Origin: Gnetum montanum
Lineage: Eukaryota; Streptophyta; Gnetopsida; Gnetales; Gnetaceae
Length of the DNA: 64,000 nucleotides
Assembly (NCBI GenBank): GCA_015680685.1
Contig: MNCI01029357.1
Location: 768,706 to 832,705, forward strand
Direction of reading: 5' to 3'
Position numbers and translations under genes: made by a program. The notes beneath the pieces are model-generated. The model was not told where the DNA came from. It ran no database searches and was given only the letters and a program-made list of their open reading frames with translations. Shown here one piece after another: positions 44,350 through 57,907 of this stretch. Each line of letters starts with the position of its first letter. Positions within the stretch are counted from its first letter, which is position 1.

Positions 44350-47110
44350 TATAAGTTATTGATATGATGATACATTTCTTTACTTGTATCCTAAATCATC
44401 AATTAGGTTTTATCCACATTTATTTAAAGAACAAATGAGGGATAATAATTTTCTAAAATTTGTAACATATTTTACATACCTTCTATAGTAGTAGAGATTA
44501 AGGCAGCACCATATGTATCTCAAAGAAGATTCACTACTTCTGATTTAATTTTGATAGCATGACTATCTTGTACATTGCATAATCATTCTTGCATTTCATC
44601 AATAAAGATACCAAAGAGAGTTGAAGAAACTAGACAATCTTGGCTAACTTCAATTTTACTTTGGAATTGAAATTTTTTCTTTGAATTTCTCTCTATAATT
44701 CTAATAATCACTTGCTCATATAATCTTTGAGTTATAGTAATCAAATTTCAAGGGAGAATAATTTTATGTAATCATAATCATAGTTTTATATGAACCACTA
44801 AATCATCTATTTTTTCAAAATTAATAAAATAAATAAAACCTTTTTATTAAGAATTTTTATAAATGTAATGTCCAAGAGTAACTAAGAGATCAATAGTGGA
44901 ATAATTTTGTCTAAAACCTACTTGACACCTTACCTTAACTTGGTTAACGTTTGTCCAAGAACTAACTCTATTTTCTACTAGAGTGTCCAACAACTTGTTA
45001 AAATCATTATTCATAATAATCATTTTATAATAATTCAAATTAATTTAGTTTCTCTTTTATATAGCAAGATAGCTTTATTAGTTTTTAAATTTTGATCTAA
45101 TCCTTGGTCCATTGTTGAATTTAATTTGTGAGAAATTTCTCTATGAATAGCAAGCCCTATCCACTTTAAAAATTCTACATATAAACCATCTAAATCTATA
45201 ACTTTACTAAATGCTAGCTTTTTAATATACTATGTGACTTCCTCAAGAGTAAATTGTAGAGGTTCTTACTATACTGTAGGAATAAAATTATCAGTTTCTC
45301 TTATAAATATTTTAATATAAATTTAGAAAATATATTCAAAAGAAAATTAAATGATGAAGATGCTTTAGGGTGAAAACATTTCCAAAATTTTATAGGTTCT
45401 TTTTAATGGTGTAAAAAAAATATCGTGTTGCTTGTGATAAATTTCTTTCTCTTGATTCTAATCAAGCATGTATATGTCTTAACTAAACTTTGTCTATGAT
45501 TCATATTTTCATTCTTAATATTCACTCTAGCCTACATGTAATCCTCATCAAACAAAGTCATCTTAGCAACTTACTATTATGAATGTAGAACTTGCATAGT
45601 TGTTGTAAGTAAAATTTATTTAAGCTTCCTATGTTATGTATCAAGAGTTCATTTTTATGTGCTACATAAATATACTTTTTCCTAACTTCTAGGGTAAGTC
45701 TGTATTGAAATATTTCTATTCTTATTTTCTCTTATTTGTGAAAAATTTAAATTTCCAATGAAAACTCTACATGATTATGGAAAGACTCCACTAAATCTTA
45801 ATCAAACTTCAACCATTTAATAAATTCAATATCTTCATAAGAACATAAAATTAAATCAATATAAGAGTTATCTTGAGATGTTGTAAATATAGTTAATGAA
45901 GCCTGAGGAAATCTAACAAGGCCATTGCAAATAAGAATATCAGTAATTTTTGTCTATTTTAATAGTTATTGACCCATCTTATTAATTGAGTTTTCTATAC
46001 ATACTATGGATATTTATTCTATCCAATAGATCCCAAGGATCACTAAATGTAATAAAAAATTTTTCAATTTTAATTAAAATAGTTTCATCTACAAAATGTT
46101 ATGTCCAATTATGGTCTTTAGTAATACCTAAATTACCAACATTATACTTCCATTGAATATTTTTTCTTTGNCCTTCTAGTAGCATTGTAGTGTTAGTGAG
46201 AAAATATCTTTAAAATTATTTGTTTTTAGGAACAATTAATGATCATAAATAATATGCTTGATTAAAAATATTTTATTTGAATGGTTGTATTTTCATGTCA
46301 TATGCTATTCTACCCATAGAGCTGCTACATTATATCATTTTATAAAGTTTTCTCATGATCATTCTTTAAGTTCTTAGGNNNNNNNNNNNNNNNNNNNNNN
46401 NNNNNNNNNNNNNNNNNNNNNNNNNNNNNNNNNNNNNNNNNNNNNNNNNNNNNNNNNNNNNNNNNNNNNNNNNNNNNNNNNNNNNNNNNNNNNNAAGAAA
46501 TTTAATAAAACCAAGAACTACAAAATCTATAGAACCAACATCTTTTCAATTTTTAACAAAATCAAAAATATCAAAGTTATAAAAGAAACTAATACTATTC
46601 CATGAAACAAGTTTATTTGTAATTCCATAATCTATATTAAGAAATTCACAACCTAAAGGATTTAAATATTTTTGAGTACTTTTTACAATATTACTTAATT
46701 ACTACCATGTTATTAGCATTCTCGCATTTTACAAAATCCCATTCAAGATTTTTCCCAATCCTTTCCATTGTTCAATTTGTTCTATAAGTTCCTTTCAAGT
46801 AAGATTTTTGTTTATTCAAATGTTTTTCCCATTATCACTTTGCTTCAAGTGGCTTTAGTGTTTTTAAACATGATCTTTGTCTTCTACATCATAAAAATTA
46901 ACAATGGTATGTTGAGGATTACATCATTTACCTAGTAATTTAAAAACTTTAGCAATGTTTGAAGAAGTATATGCATAGTATTACTAAGTTTTTTTTTCAA
47001 ATATAATTACCATCATTATCATCATCATCCAAGCCTTATTCTAACATAATGGGATTTGCTACAAAAAAAACATTTATGTTTCACTTCTATGAAAACTAGA
47101 TCTTTATTTA
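44350..47110 (-). mobile_element. LINE copy 2, RT to ORF1 region, decayed
   Basis: Aligns with 19080-20187 and with 31578-33000, uniting those two pieces as one element. On the minus strand the order is ORF1 with a zinc knuckle (KCFFCSKSHYV, about 47040-47080), a presumed endonuclease region (45700-46300), then RT (44380-45570). The zinc knuckle in ORF1 suggests an L1-type plant LINE. Interrupted by an assembly gap and, at its 5' side, by an RTE LINE. Confidence 0.6.
46379..46494. other. Assembly gap (116 N)
   Basis: Run of undetermined bases inside LINE copy 2. Single N also at 22489 and 46171. Confidence 1.
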
Positions 47111-47189
47111 TTTATAGTTTTCTCAAATCATCTTTAATTATTATTTTTTGTATGGCATCATTGGTCTTTTTCTTTCAGTAGCTTTCTTG

Positions 47190-49350
47190 GAACAATTATG
47201 TAGTAACCTTTTTTTATAGGCTCATTATTTGATCTTCCATACACATACTCAAACCATCTAAGTTGTCATTCTTGTAACTTATTTGAAATATAAGTCATTC
47301 CATTTCTTCCTCTAATATATACATTATGTAGTTTATCTCCTCTAGTAATGTTTAAAATTCTTCAAAGTATTTACATTTCTACCATATTAATTTTTTGTTC
47401 ATGCCTTTTTATATTGCCTAATATTTAGCATCATATTATATAGGATGTCTAATTTTTTTTTCTATAAAAGCTTTTCTTTCATTTTATTAATATACTTTTA
47501 TAACATAGAACACTACTATCCTATCTCCATTTTGATCATATTGCCTCAATTCTACTTATATCTTTATCAATTTCACCATCTAACTGGAGGATTGATCCCA
47601 AGTAGTTGAACTATTTATAATGAGGAACATTTTAGCCTTGAATTATTACTTCCATTTCACTACATATGTTATTATTAACATTTCATTCAATATATTCTAT
47701 CTTACATCTAATAATTTTTAAGCGTTTTAATCTAGAACATGTTTCCACTTCTTCATTTTAGAAGCATTATTTCTTAAGATGCATCTACTAACATAACATT
47801 ATCTATAAATAGCATACATGAAGAGATTTTATCTTGTATTTCTTTTGTTAAATCACTCATAATAATGATAAAAAAGTATGAGCTAAGTGGAAATCCTTGA
47901 TATAAACTTACTATTACTGAAAAATTAGATATTATTCCACACATTCTTTTAACTTTAGTAGTATCTTCTTCATACATGTCTTGAATGAATTTAATATATT
48001 TATCAAGGATATTTTTCCTCTAAAATATTTACCATATTATATCCCTAGGGATTCTATCATATTCTTTTTCCAAGTCAATAAAGATCATATGTAGTTTTTT
48101 TTTATGTTTTCTAAATTTTTGCATCAATTGGCATATTAAAAAAATATCCTCTATAGTAGATCATCTTGGCATAAAACCAAGTTTATTTTCTGATATTTTT
48201 TACTCTTATATAAGACACTACTCTATGTTTCTCTCCTAAATATTCATAGTATGTCTCAATATTTTGATCCCTCTATAGTTTGTACAATTTTGTACATCTT
48301 TATTTTTTTAAATGGAAATATTAAATCTTTTTCTCTCGTTATTGGAAATTTCTTCATCCTATAATATTTTTTTAAATAATTATATCAATCAAAAAAATTC
48401 TATATTTCTTAGTGCTTTCTAAGCTTTTATAGAAATGTTATTTGGTCCAATAAGTTTTATATTTTTCATCTTAGATAAGGATATCTTCAACTCACAAAAA
48501 GAATGTTTATTAATCAAATTAAAATTTGATTCTTCTTCTTGGGTGTTCTTTCTTGGGAATTCTTTACTTAATAATTCTTAAACATAATATTTCCACTTAT
48601 CTAAAATTTCATTGTCTTTCATCAAAATTATTTTATTTACTTTCTTGATGTATTTAACATGATCAATATCCTTATATATATTTTTCTTTTTTTTTTATAT
48701 AGTTTATAAATACATTTTTTTTCTTTAGTTTCTTCATAATTTCTCCTAAAAGATATCCAAGGCTTATGTTTAGTTTTGGCTACCTTGTTCTCTTTCATTT
48801 TGTATATAAGCCTATTTTCTTATATATCTCATTGTTACCATTTCTTAATGTACCTTTTACTATTTTGGATAGGATATTTCACTTTCTCACTCCATCATCA
48901 TGTCTTCTTTACGGTGTGTGTTTTTTATTTTGCATTTTATTTCACCCATAATGTTCTTTGTAATTTTTTAAATGCAATTTTCATTTAACCCCAAACTAAA
49001 TTTGCAAAGAAATCCCAATTCTAGGTGCCTTCATAAAGTAATTATTGTCTAAATAAGGCAATGTTATCTTCCTTTAAATTTCACCATTTTGCATATTTAC
49101 TACCTTTTCTTGTGTTACCTTTGAATCTCTATATAGGTAAGTCCATAACCATGAGTTGATGTTGAGTTGTAAGGCACTCTTCAAGTATGACCTTGGAGTC
49201 TTTGCAGATGATCCAATATCTTTTGTACAACAAGAAATAATGAAAATTGTCAATTTTCTTAACCAAAACTTCATCTAGTTCATCTTCTATCTCTAGGATG
49301 CCTATAAATTTCAATTTGTTTTCTTTTTTCCTTTTTCATTTTACTCTTTT
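47190..49350 (-). mobile_element. RTE-clade LINE fragment nested in LINE copy 2
   Basis: The minus strand encodes plant RTE-type RT pieces in the correct order: QHQLMVMDLPI preceded by CKDSKVILEECLTT (about 49130-49220), MIFIDLEKEYDRIPRDIIW (about 48020-48090), then MYEEDTTKVKR, QGFPLSSYFF and CMLFIDNVMLVDAS (47774-47977). The FADD catalytic box is changed to FIDN. Frames carry many stops. LINE copy 2 similarity stops near 47080 and resumes near 49320, so this is an insertion in the same orientation. The exact 3' end near 47190 is approximate. Confidence 0.75.
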
Positions 49351-49640
49351 CAAGCTTCTATGATTGCAAATCTCATCTTTGTCTTTCTTCCTTAAAGCTT
49401 AGATTCATTTTTATTTACTTCCACCTTGGTTTGAAGTTTTACTAATTTTAGAAAAATTCATTCATTATACTTTGGAGAAAAATTCATTCAATATTCTCTT
49501 CAAGGGCTAATCATCTTCAAAGAATCTATTTGTTTTGTTCATAAAGTTTATGTGCCAACATTATTTTGCTAAGCATATGCTTTCGTTATGCAAATAGAAT
49601 TTCTTTGAGAAAAGTTGTAGTTAGAGATGTTTTTTGTGCC
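49320..49640 (-). mobile_element. LINE copy 2, 5' end beyond the RTE insertion
   Basis: Matches 33010-33310 (words ttagattcatwtttattt, ccttgg/cttggctttaagttttactaatttta, aatattctctt). Completes LINE copy 2. Confidence 0.55.
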
Positions 49641-49819
49641 CTCTAATCAAGCCATAATAAAATTATTAATTTTTTTGGCCAATTACTTAATCTCTTTTGC
49701 ATCAAATCCTTACTCATAAAATATCAATCAATCCAACCTATCTCTAACCATCTTTCTTACTATCTCAAATCAAATTGATGTTAAAAAGTTCATGACAAAA
49801 ATCCTCAATGCTAAAATCC

Positions 49820-50867
49820 TCTAATATGAACATAAACCCAAGATAGTGAAACATACAATAATTTTATTTCATTCTTCTGTCCAAGATGATAAATTTGATG
49901 TTGTGAGGAGGCTTTATGTCGAAGCAGAGATATGAATCATAATGTTATGCGTATCCCAACTAATTGCATTCAATTCATTCTTTTATTACCTTGCATATAA
50001 TTTTAGATTAAGGCTTTGCAAAGGAATTGATCATTAAACATATTCTATATATGAGCCTGTTGTAAAAATACTTTACTATCTTTGTATATAATATATTGAG
50101 TCTCGATTTAGATCATATCAAGTCTATGCTTATGGTAGTTCTTGATGTGTATCTATTGGCATCTATAATTGCAATGTATTTTTAGAATGAATCACCTTCC
50201 ATTTCATTTCTTTATGATTATTTTTTGAAATTATCTATCTTGTTAGATGATATCATAAGTTTTCTTGTATATACTTTATAATGCATTTGCTATGAATTCC
50301 TAGTTGTTACATAACATCCTTTGGATCCTTCCATAACTTATGAGTTTTTCATAATGTCATAAGAGCTTGAGTGAGTTATAAAGAATGGAAGTTATTCATG
50401 TGGTTTTGTAACCTATCTTGGATCTACTTTATTTTTCTTAGGAAGCATTCTAAGTATGAAGTTTGTGCATTTTCAATTCTTATGAATAATTCCTACCTCT
50501 CTCATTCATAAAGGTTATAAGACCTACATTTGTAGGGTTGAACTTTGATGCTTATGAATTGTTCCTTTTAGATTTACAAGGGTTGGAAGCTACTAGAAAA
50601 TGAGTTTATGCTACGTGAACCTTGGATTCTATGAATAATTATAGAGTTCATAAGTATTATGAGAGCATAGAAGTGTTAAAAGGCTATGGAAGAAGTTCTT
50701 AACTTCACAAGTATTGTTGAAATTTTTATATAAGCTTGTAAGATGAGTTCTATCAACTTGGTATTAGGTCTTAAGATTTCTAATCATCTAAAATACTTCT
50801 AAGAAGAGTTATTATTAGGTGTTCATAGAGGAAAATTTCTATAAATGTCATAGGCCCTGGATATTAT
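49820..50867 (+). repeat. Chromovirus E 5' LTR (about 1.05 kb)
   Basis: The start is matched to the 3' LTR: ataaacccaagatagtgaaacatacaat here, acatctacccaagatggtgg there, followed by shared ttcattcttttattacc and acctataaattaaaactaagcctt-type stretches. A possible weak PBS, TGGATATTAT, starts at about 50869. The 5' edge is uncertain by about 20 bases. Confidence 0.6.
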
Positions 50868-50929
50868 ATGAATATTGAAGAATGATTTGATGCACTAGAA
50901 CTTACCCAATAGTGGAGCAAAAACATCAT

Positions 50930-52160
50930 GAAGCCATAATTGAGGAGACCAAATTTGAAGGTATGAGAGAAGAGATAGAAGAAACTAAGGAGGAGAAAGA
51001 ACGATAAGATGTTTAAGAGAAAATATTACTAAAGATACTCTAACATATTATGAAAATAAGTTCTATTAATATTTCTTATTTTGATGGTAGAATAGACATG
51101 GAAAGTTTGTTGAACTAGATCTAGCAAATGGGGGCTTATTTGAAACTAGAGACTATCGAAGAAGATCAAAAGCTAAAGATTGTGATGAAAACGTTTACAA
51201 GATTGGCAACAACCTGGTGGAAGAAGGTGTAGATCAAGAGAAGATGGAAGGAAAATCCAAAGATCTAGAGTTTGGAGAAGCTCCTAAGTAAGCTTAAGAA
51301 GAAGTTTTTACGTATGATTTATAGAAGAAATACATACTTGTAGTTTCAATATTTTAAAAAAAAAGATGAGAAGGTTGCTATAGATTATATAGAACAATTT
51401 AATAGGCTTATAATTTATGAAAAAATTATGAAGGATATAGAGGATCAAGTTACCTAATATCTTAGTGGACTTCGAATGACTATAAAAGATGAAATGGGAA
51501 TGGTAAATTCATGTACAATTAAGAAGATAAACTAGTTTACTTGAAAGGGTTAAAAGAAGTTTCATAGGAGAAATAAATGGACTTTTAATTGTGATGTGCA
51601 AGAGAAGTTTTAGCTCTTGTGGAGAAAATATGAATTTATGATGAGGTGGTAGAATTTCCTTTTCACATGGAAGACAAGGATTCCATAACTGGAATAAAGA
51701 AGTTGTGCAAAGACAAGGATGTATTAGACATAGGTTTTTTGCATCATTTCATTGAAAAAGAGATATGAGTTATGATGCTAATGAAGGCTCACAAAGTACG
51801 TTCTATAGAGTATGTTATAAATGTGGAGAAGTTGGGAATATGTCCAATAATTACTAAAGGAATGCTAAAAATTTGCACATTATTATCTCTCAACTAGCAC
51901 CTAAATATGTTACAAGTTATTCTAAACCTACAACAATGCTAAGGCTACTTAAAGTTATGCTAGAGAAGAAAGTATCAATTCTTGAGCTAAAGACATACAT
52001 GTAGCTAAAGCTAGTTATTCTAAAGATTATGAAAAATATAGAAGCTACTGAGAAGAAAAACCTAGTTAATTTTCATATTCAATGTAATCATCATCCAATG
52101 CTTATGATTTTAGACAATGTAAGTTCAAGTAATATTATTTCAAGATTTATGATAAAGTAG
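50930..52160 (+). pseudogene. Chromovirus E gag and protease, broken
   Basis: The gag domain reads FDGRIDMESLLN, LETIEEDQKLKIVMKTF, LATTWWKK, then KKKFLRMIYRRN and IDYIEQFNRLIIYEK (51080-51430), the chromovirus gag pattern. A zinc knuckle at about 51805-51860 reads CYKCGEVGNMSNNY, with His replaced by Asn and the last Cys by Tyr. Near 52090-52150, MLMILDNVSSSNII corresponds to the protease active-site region with DSG changed to DNV. Multiple stops. Confidence 0.7.
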
Positions 52161-52499
52161 TTATAGCTACAAACAAGGAGTCATCCACAATCATATGATG
52201 TAAGTTGATTAGATCAACAAATTAGCAGACCAATCATGAAGCTATGTTGGATTGATTTTTAGATTAGTAACTTAAGAGATTGTGTTTTCTGTGGTGTTGT
52301 GTCAATGGATGCATGTTGTATAATCTTAGGAAAGCCTTGGCATTAATATTGTAACATTATCATTAAGTTCCATGAGAATATTGTTGTTGTAATATAGCAA
52401 GAAAAAAACTTTAGAATTCATGGAAATTTATTAAGCTTCAAGAATGTTATGACATATGAAAAATAAGAAAGTATGATTAGAATAGTATCTCAATGTGAG

Positions 52500-53347
52500 G
52501 TGTTGCAGGAAATTTAGGTGTAGAAAGGAAGTTTTTCATTGGTAACAACTTTAATTTCAACTGATAGTAGCATTGAATATAGTAATCTAGAGATGAAAGG
52601 TATATTATCTAAATTTATAAATATTCTTGTGAATGATTTTCCTATAGGTTTCTCACTACCAAGATCTATTTCCCATGTCATTAATTTGATTTTGGGAGTA
52701 GAGCCTCTAAACAAAGCTAATAAAATGAGTGCTAGAAATAAGTAGGAAACATATGTATCAGAGTTCATAATTAAAGGGCTTATTCATGAGAGCCATAGCT
52801 ACTATGTAGTACTACCAGTGTTGATGCTCAAGAAAAGGTTAGAGGAGATTCTTATATGTATTAATGCTCAAGTTATCAACTAAATTACAATAAGGCACTA
52901 GCTTTCCATTCCAAAAATGGATGATATATTGGATAATATGTCAAGAGGTAGATTTTTAAGTAAGAGATATTTGAAAAGTGAGTACTATCAAATTAGAATT
53001 TATGAAAATAACGAGTGGAAAACTACATTTTGTACTCTAGATGGCTACCTTGTACAAATGAAAAGTAATGCCTTTTGGACTTATGAATGCTCCAAGAAAA
53101 TTCATGAGGTTAATAAATAAATTATTGAAGCCATATGCAAAGAATTTTATTTTTTTCTATCTAGATGATATTATAATCTATGGTGGATCAAAAAAAATAG
53201 CATGTGGAGCTATTTCAACTAGTGCTAAGAAAGCTACAAGAATAATAATTATTGATCAATCTTAGGAAGTATAGCTTTCTAAAGAATGAATTGGTTTATT
53301 TGGGCTTTGTAATTTCTAAGGAAGGGTTCAAGGTAAATCCAAAGAAG
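52500..53347 (+). pseudogene. Chromovirus E reverse transcriptase, cut by element D
   Basis: Motifs in order: a palm-entry block around 52770-52870 (FIIKGLIHESHSYY), IPKMDDILDNMSRGRFLSK with the catalytic Asp of FSKLDL replaced, MPFGLMNAPRKFM (53068-53110), catalytic YLDD at 53158-53169, and LVYLGFVISKEGFKVNPKK at 53290-53347. At least two frameshifts and several stops. The frame ends exactly where the LTR of D starts and continues in sense at 58254. Confidence 0.8.
53343..53347. repeat. Left target-site duplication of element D (AGAAG)
   Basis: AGAAG, repeated exactly at 58249-58253. Joining the flanks keeps the pol sense of element E. Confidence 0.85.
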
Positions 53348-54218
53348 TGGAATAGGCTCATTCTAATGAATTTTAACCTTTAAATTCTACTAAATCTAAA
53401 TATTATAAAAGATAATCAGTATTCTAGAAAATAAGAAAACTAGATATTGTCAATTAATATAAAGAATATAAAAACATTCAATCACTTAAAAATGCTTAAC
53501 ATTATTATAGAACATGAGGCTTTGCAACCACAATGATTTTCCATAATGCAAGGTTCAACCAAATGAGATCAAACTTACATAGCGCATAAGAGATATACAT
53601 AGGTCAAAACACATACACAATTGACCATAGAGGTGTAACACACTCATGCACTCTCACAATGTGCTCTCATACAATCATCAATATTCTCTCTCTCTTTCTC
53701 TCATCTCATTTTCAAGAACATGAAATAACAAAAATAATATTTACTAAAAAATTAAGAAAATAAACCTAAGAAAAATTTCCCCAAAACCAACTTGAAGATT
53801 CCTAGCTATTTCTATCCTTTTTCATCATTTTTGGTTGTCTCGCAACTTGAAACTACGACTTTAAATCTTTTCCTAGCCATATGGATCATATTCAAGCTTA
53901 GAAAGACATTTTTTAATCAAAACTAGAATTTGGCATAAATGTCTTTGGTCCCTAGGAGACATCCCAAGAGGATGGAAGATGTATGTCACTAGGCAAAGAT
54001 GTCTCACTAGAGACATCTCTAGGATTGATAATACATCTCACCAAAGACATCTTTAGTTTGATAAAGATGTTCTCAAATCTATCAAAACATCTCATATGAT
54101 GTCCTAACTCTTAGACAAGATAGCTCTTGGACTTCTATGACATCTTTATACATACAAAATTCACAAAAATCACATGTAGGGATGAAGAAAGGAAATTAGA
54201 AGAAGTATCGCTACACTA
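53348..54218 (-). repeat. Element D 3' LTR (871 bp)
   Basis: Plus-strand limits TGGAATAGG and GCTACACTA. Homologous to 57407-58248 and 43324-44247. U3 has TGTCTCACTAGAGACA at 54000-54015 plus further GAGACA/GACATC words (53950-54120). Confidence 0.85.
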
Positions 54219-55560
54219 GCTTTCCCACCCCTTCCATTAGTGAACTTATGTAAATAAAAATGTAGGGATACAAGTGATCCCCACTTGGAATGTTTGGTGT
54301 CATTGACCCATACAACATCATCAGAAAATTGATGCTTCCAATGAATTAAGTAGTCATGCCTTTTCACTCCCTAAGTGTTTGAAGCTTCCCTCCTCTTACG
54401 TATGATTACCTTCCTCTTCATTGAAGGCTTGGACTTTTTAATAACCCCATTTAATTCATTGATCCTACCCTATAAAATTTCATCATCAATTGGTCCATGG
54501 TAATGCACAAGATCTAAAATATTAAATACAAAATACATACCAACATCCTTGGATAATTCAATGTTACAAGCATTATCATTAATTTTGGCCTTGATTTGGA
54601 AGGGATCCATCTCTTAACTTTCAACTTTGAGAAGTTGACACATCTCTATCTCTTCTTCTTTAAGTACATTGAAATTAAATCACCAGTAGTGAAGATAGGA
54701 TTTTGCTTCCCTTCATTTGTGTTAAGGACTCTTTCTTCAGCCTCCTTTTGTAGATTTTCCTTCACTTATACATTAAGATCCCTTATCTCTTACACAAAAT
54801 CAACACTGAGTTCACTTTCATCCTCAAAGCTCCTCATAATATCCACCATATTAGGATAAAAACCATAATTCATGTAAAATGGGCTCTTACCAATGATAAC
54901 ATGAGAATCATTATTTTATGAAAATCCTACATGATACAAAAAAAATATTTCATCAATTCAATTTTCCATCATACAAACACAAAATATTCATCATAGATTT
55001 ATTCATTACCTTTTTTTGAGCATCAAATTTTGGATAATATGCATTAAAAAGTTTTACATTTATCCCTAAAAATTTTTAAAGGAACCTTAAAAAATGACTA
55101 ATCAACTTGGAGTCTCTATCACTAATAATATTTAAGGAAATATCATGCAACTTCATAACATGATGGAAAACTAATTTTGCCATATGAGATGCGTTACTCA
55201 CCTTTTTATATCAAATGAATTATGTAATCTTGAAGAACCTGTCCACCACAACAAAAATAACAACATTTCCACTCTTAATTTTTGAAATACCACTCATAAT
55301 ATCTATTGACATACTTTCCTATGGATCCTTGGGAATTGATAAAAGTAAATAAAATCAATTCATTCCTTTACCTTCATTGAATTTCTAACATGTTAAATAC
55401 TCCTTCAAAAATTTTGAAACTTTAGTTATCATACCTATTCAAAAATAGTTCCTATCCAAAAGCTCCAATGCTCTATCCCTACTCATGTAACCTTCCATCT
55501 TGCTACAATACTTTTCAAAAAAAAAATCTTTTTCCTAAAATCATAATTAGGAATAAATAC
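54219..55560 (-). pseudogene. Element D integrase and chromodomain, broken
   Basis: Minus-strand order: zinc-region remnant YHIQDELLCKKKEVFIPNYD (about 55540-55600), catalytic core SMSIDIMSGISK, VVIFVVVDRFFK, NIISDRDSKLISHF and FNAYYPKFDAQ (55010-55330), then the C-terminal part and DYLIHWKHQFSDDVVWV (about 54300-54355). The last fits a chromodomain, the reader module that steers chromovirus integration toward marked histones. Core Asp residues are visible; the frame has stops. Confidence 0.75.
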
Positions 55561-57386
55561 CTCTTTTTTCTTACACAAAAGTTCATCTTAAATATGATAG
55601 TCACATCGTTGCCCTATCCTACTCCAAAATGGTTTCTTTAGGCTCTTCCAAACATAGCCAAAAATCTAAATCATGTTGATACAAATAAGAAAATTCACCC
55701 ATACCTTCCACATGTGGCACACTAAAACTCACCACATGCATCCTAGACAATTACATGAACACAATCAACTAGAAGTACATTGTATCTCACAACATTATGA
55801 AAACTTCAAATTTTAAATTTTAAAACATATTACTCTCTCACCTATTCAAGGAAATCTTTTGATAACCAATGTACCTTGTAGGGTCTAAGATGAGGATTAG
55901 TTACCAAACCCAATCAAGTAACCATTCTATATGAAATAACATTTTCTTTGAATTCTTCATTAATCAAAATATGAATCCATTCTCCCCTATGTAAGCATAT
56001 AGTCCCCATCCAAAATAATATTTTTCTAGTAGGATGACTTCCTTTATTTACATTCCACATAAATGAACAAGAATTTAATTTAGAAATTTTCTATATTTTA
56101 GGATCATTTGAATTAATTCTCTGAAGATCTTTATTGGATGTCTCCTCTACTTCAATAGTTTGTGCATCCTTGCCATTGTATATGTTGAGAAGTGGACATT
56201 ATGATTACTTGTGTTCCCTTTCTTGATAGTTGAAGTACTAAATATTTTATGTGCTACTTCCTTAACCTTTGTCTTTCTTTCCTAGGTTCTTCTTGATTTA
56301 TCTCTTGTCATCATTCCTTCATGTCTTGTAATTATGGTTTTCATCCTTGTCTTTGTATTTTCACTTGGATTCCTTCTCTAATTTGAATCCTTTGTCCTTT
56401 TTCTTTGAATCTTATTTCCTCATGTTCCCAAATTTACTTAGTTTCTTTAATATCTTGTATGGAAAATCATAAGCCTCATTAAGTGTTTTGAATTATAAAA
56501 TGACAAATCCTACTAATACGTTATTTTATGACCTTCTAGAGAGATTGAAGCATGTTCATACTCCTTTAAGCTAACCTTAGCTTAATGGAATAGTTCCCAA
56601 AATTCAACATAAAACTCCTTTACATCTTTGTCCTCCTACCTTGGTAATTTTAACTTCATATTCATCTTTTGCCTCCAACAAGATTTCTTAGATTTTCTTC
56701 ATCATAATGATTTTATCATATTCCAATATCTATTGGTTTGATCATTTTTTCTTTTATAAGATTGGAACTCCTCCTTCCAAGTAGAAGTTCTACCATCTAA
56801 TCTAAATTTAGCAATAGGTACCCTTAATTGATTTGATATCTATTCCAATTCAAAATGCTTATCAAGTTTCTTCATCAAATTTGAGAAAGAATTAGTGTCA
56901 TCTACATCATTCAAATTTTTTAACTCTACATAGGGAAGTCTAGCAGCATGTCTAAGAATTCTAGCAAGCCTTCATCTTCTTCATCAAGAATTTCCTAAAA
57001 ATAAGTAGTAACCACTAATAGATCTCTAAAACCTTTGATATGAGAAATTGGATTCCCTTAATTTTGAATCCTTAGTTGATGAGTTTCTACACTTCCATAG
57101 GTGGAGTATTCTTCCTTATCATCTACTCCCCTTTCACTAGGCTAAGAAACTTCTTTATCATCATTCAAATATGAATTCTTGTGATCTCTATGGATCAGAA
57201 TATGGTTGGGACATACATTCCTATCTACCTTCATGCTGATCTCATTCAATTAAGAAACCATTAGTTGAAAAGAAGACTTCATGCTTTTCATGTCTCTATT
57301 CATGGGCTTGAACTTGACTCTTCCTAGGCACCATCTGAATTTGACAAAAACCTACAACCAATTTTTTCATGCAATAATCAACCTAA
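55561..57386 (-). pseudogene. Element D gag to protease, broken, RT missing
   Basis: Homologous to the D3 interior, colinear from a start near 57305 (MNRDMKSMKSSFQLMVS) through a gag remnant. The zinc-knuckle position near 56200 is degraded. Around 55780-56100 the sequence goes from a protease-like segment directly to integrase-side sequence, so about 1.5 kb of RT/RNase H is absent. Confidence 0.6.
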
Positions 57387-57388
57387 TT

Positions 57389-57400
57389 CTTTAATACTAA
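57389..57400 (-). promoter_or_regulatory. Decayed PBS of element D
   Basis: The minus strand reads TTAGTATTAAAG, against TGGTATCAAAAC in D3. Same position relative to the LTR. Confidence 0.5.
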
Positions 57401-57406
57401 TGACAC

Positions 57407-57860
57407 TAGAGTAGGTTGACTCTAATAAATTTCAAATTTCAAATCTTACTAGATTGAGATATTATGAAAGATAATAAATATGCTAGAAAAGGATAAAACT
57501 AGTTATCTTTAATTAATATAAAACATATTGTACAATCATCTAGTCATTCACAAACACTCTATGATGTTGCAAAGCATGAGGCTCTATAACTACATAATAA
57601 TTTTCCTCAATGAAATATACAATTGAATGATATCATACTCACAAAAGCATACAAGAGATACCCCTAGGCCAAACACACATACACAATTAACCATAGAGCT
57701 AAAACACACTCATGCACTCTCACAATGTACTCTCATGCAATCATTAGTCTACATTTTCCCTCATCTCATGTTCAAAAACATGAAATAACGATAATATTTG
57801 TTTAAAAATTAGGACAAGAAATCTAGAAGCCTTTTCCCAAGATCACCTTGAAGATTTCTA

Positions 57861-57907
<47 letters not shown>

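Noticed and set aside
48766-48988. Plus-strand hydrophobic frames as membrane proteins
   Set aside because: Reverse strand of the RTE LINE; AT-rich DNA gives Phe/Leu/Ile-rich frames by chance.
54596-54859. 87-codon plus frame
   Set aside because: Antisense to the integrase/chromodomain region of element D.
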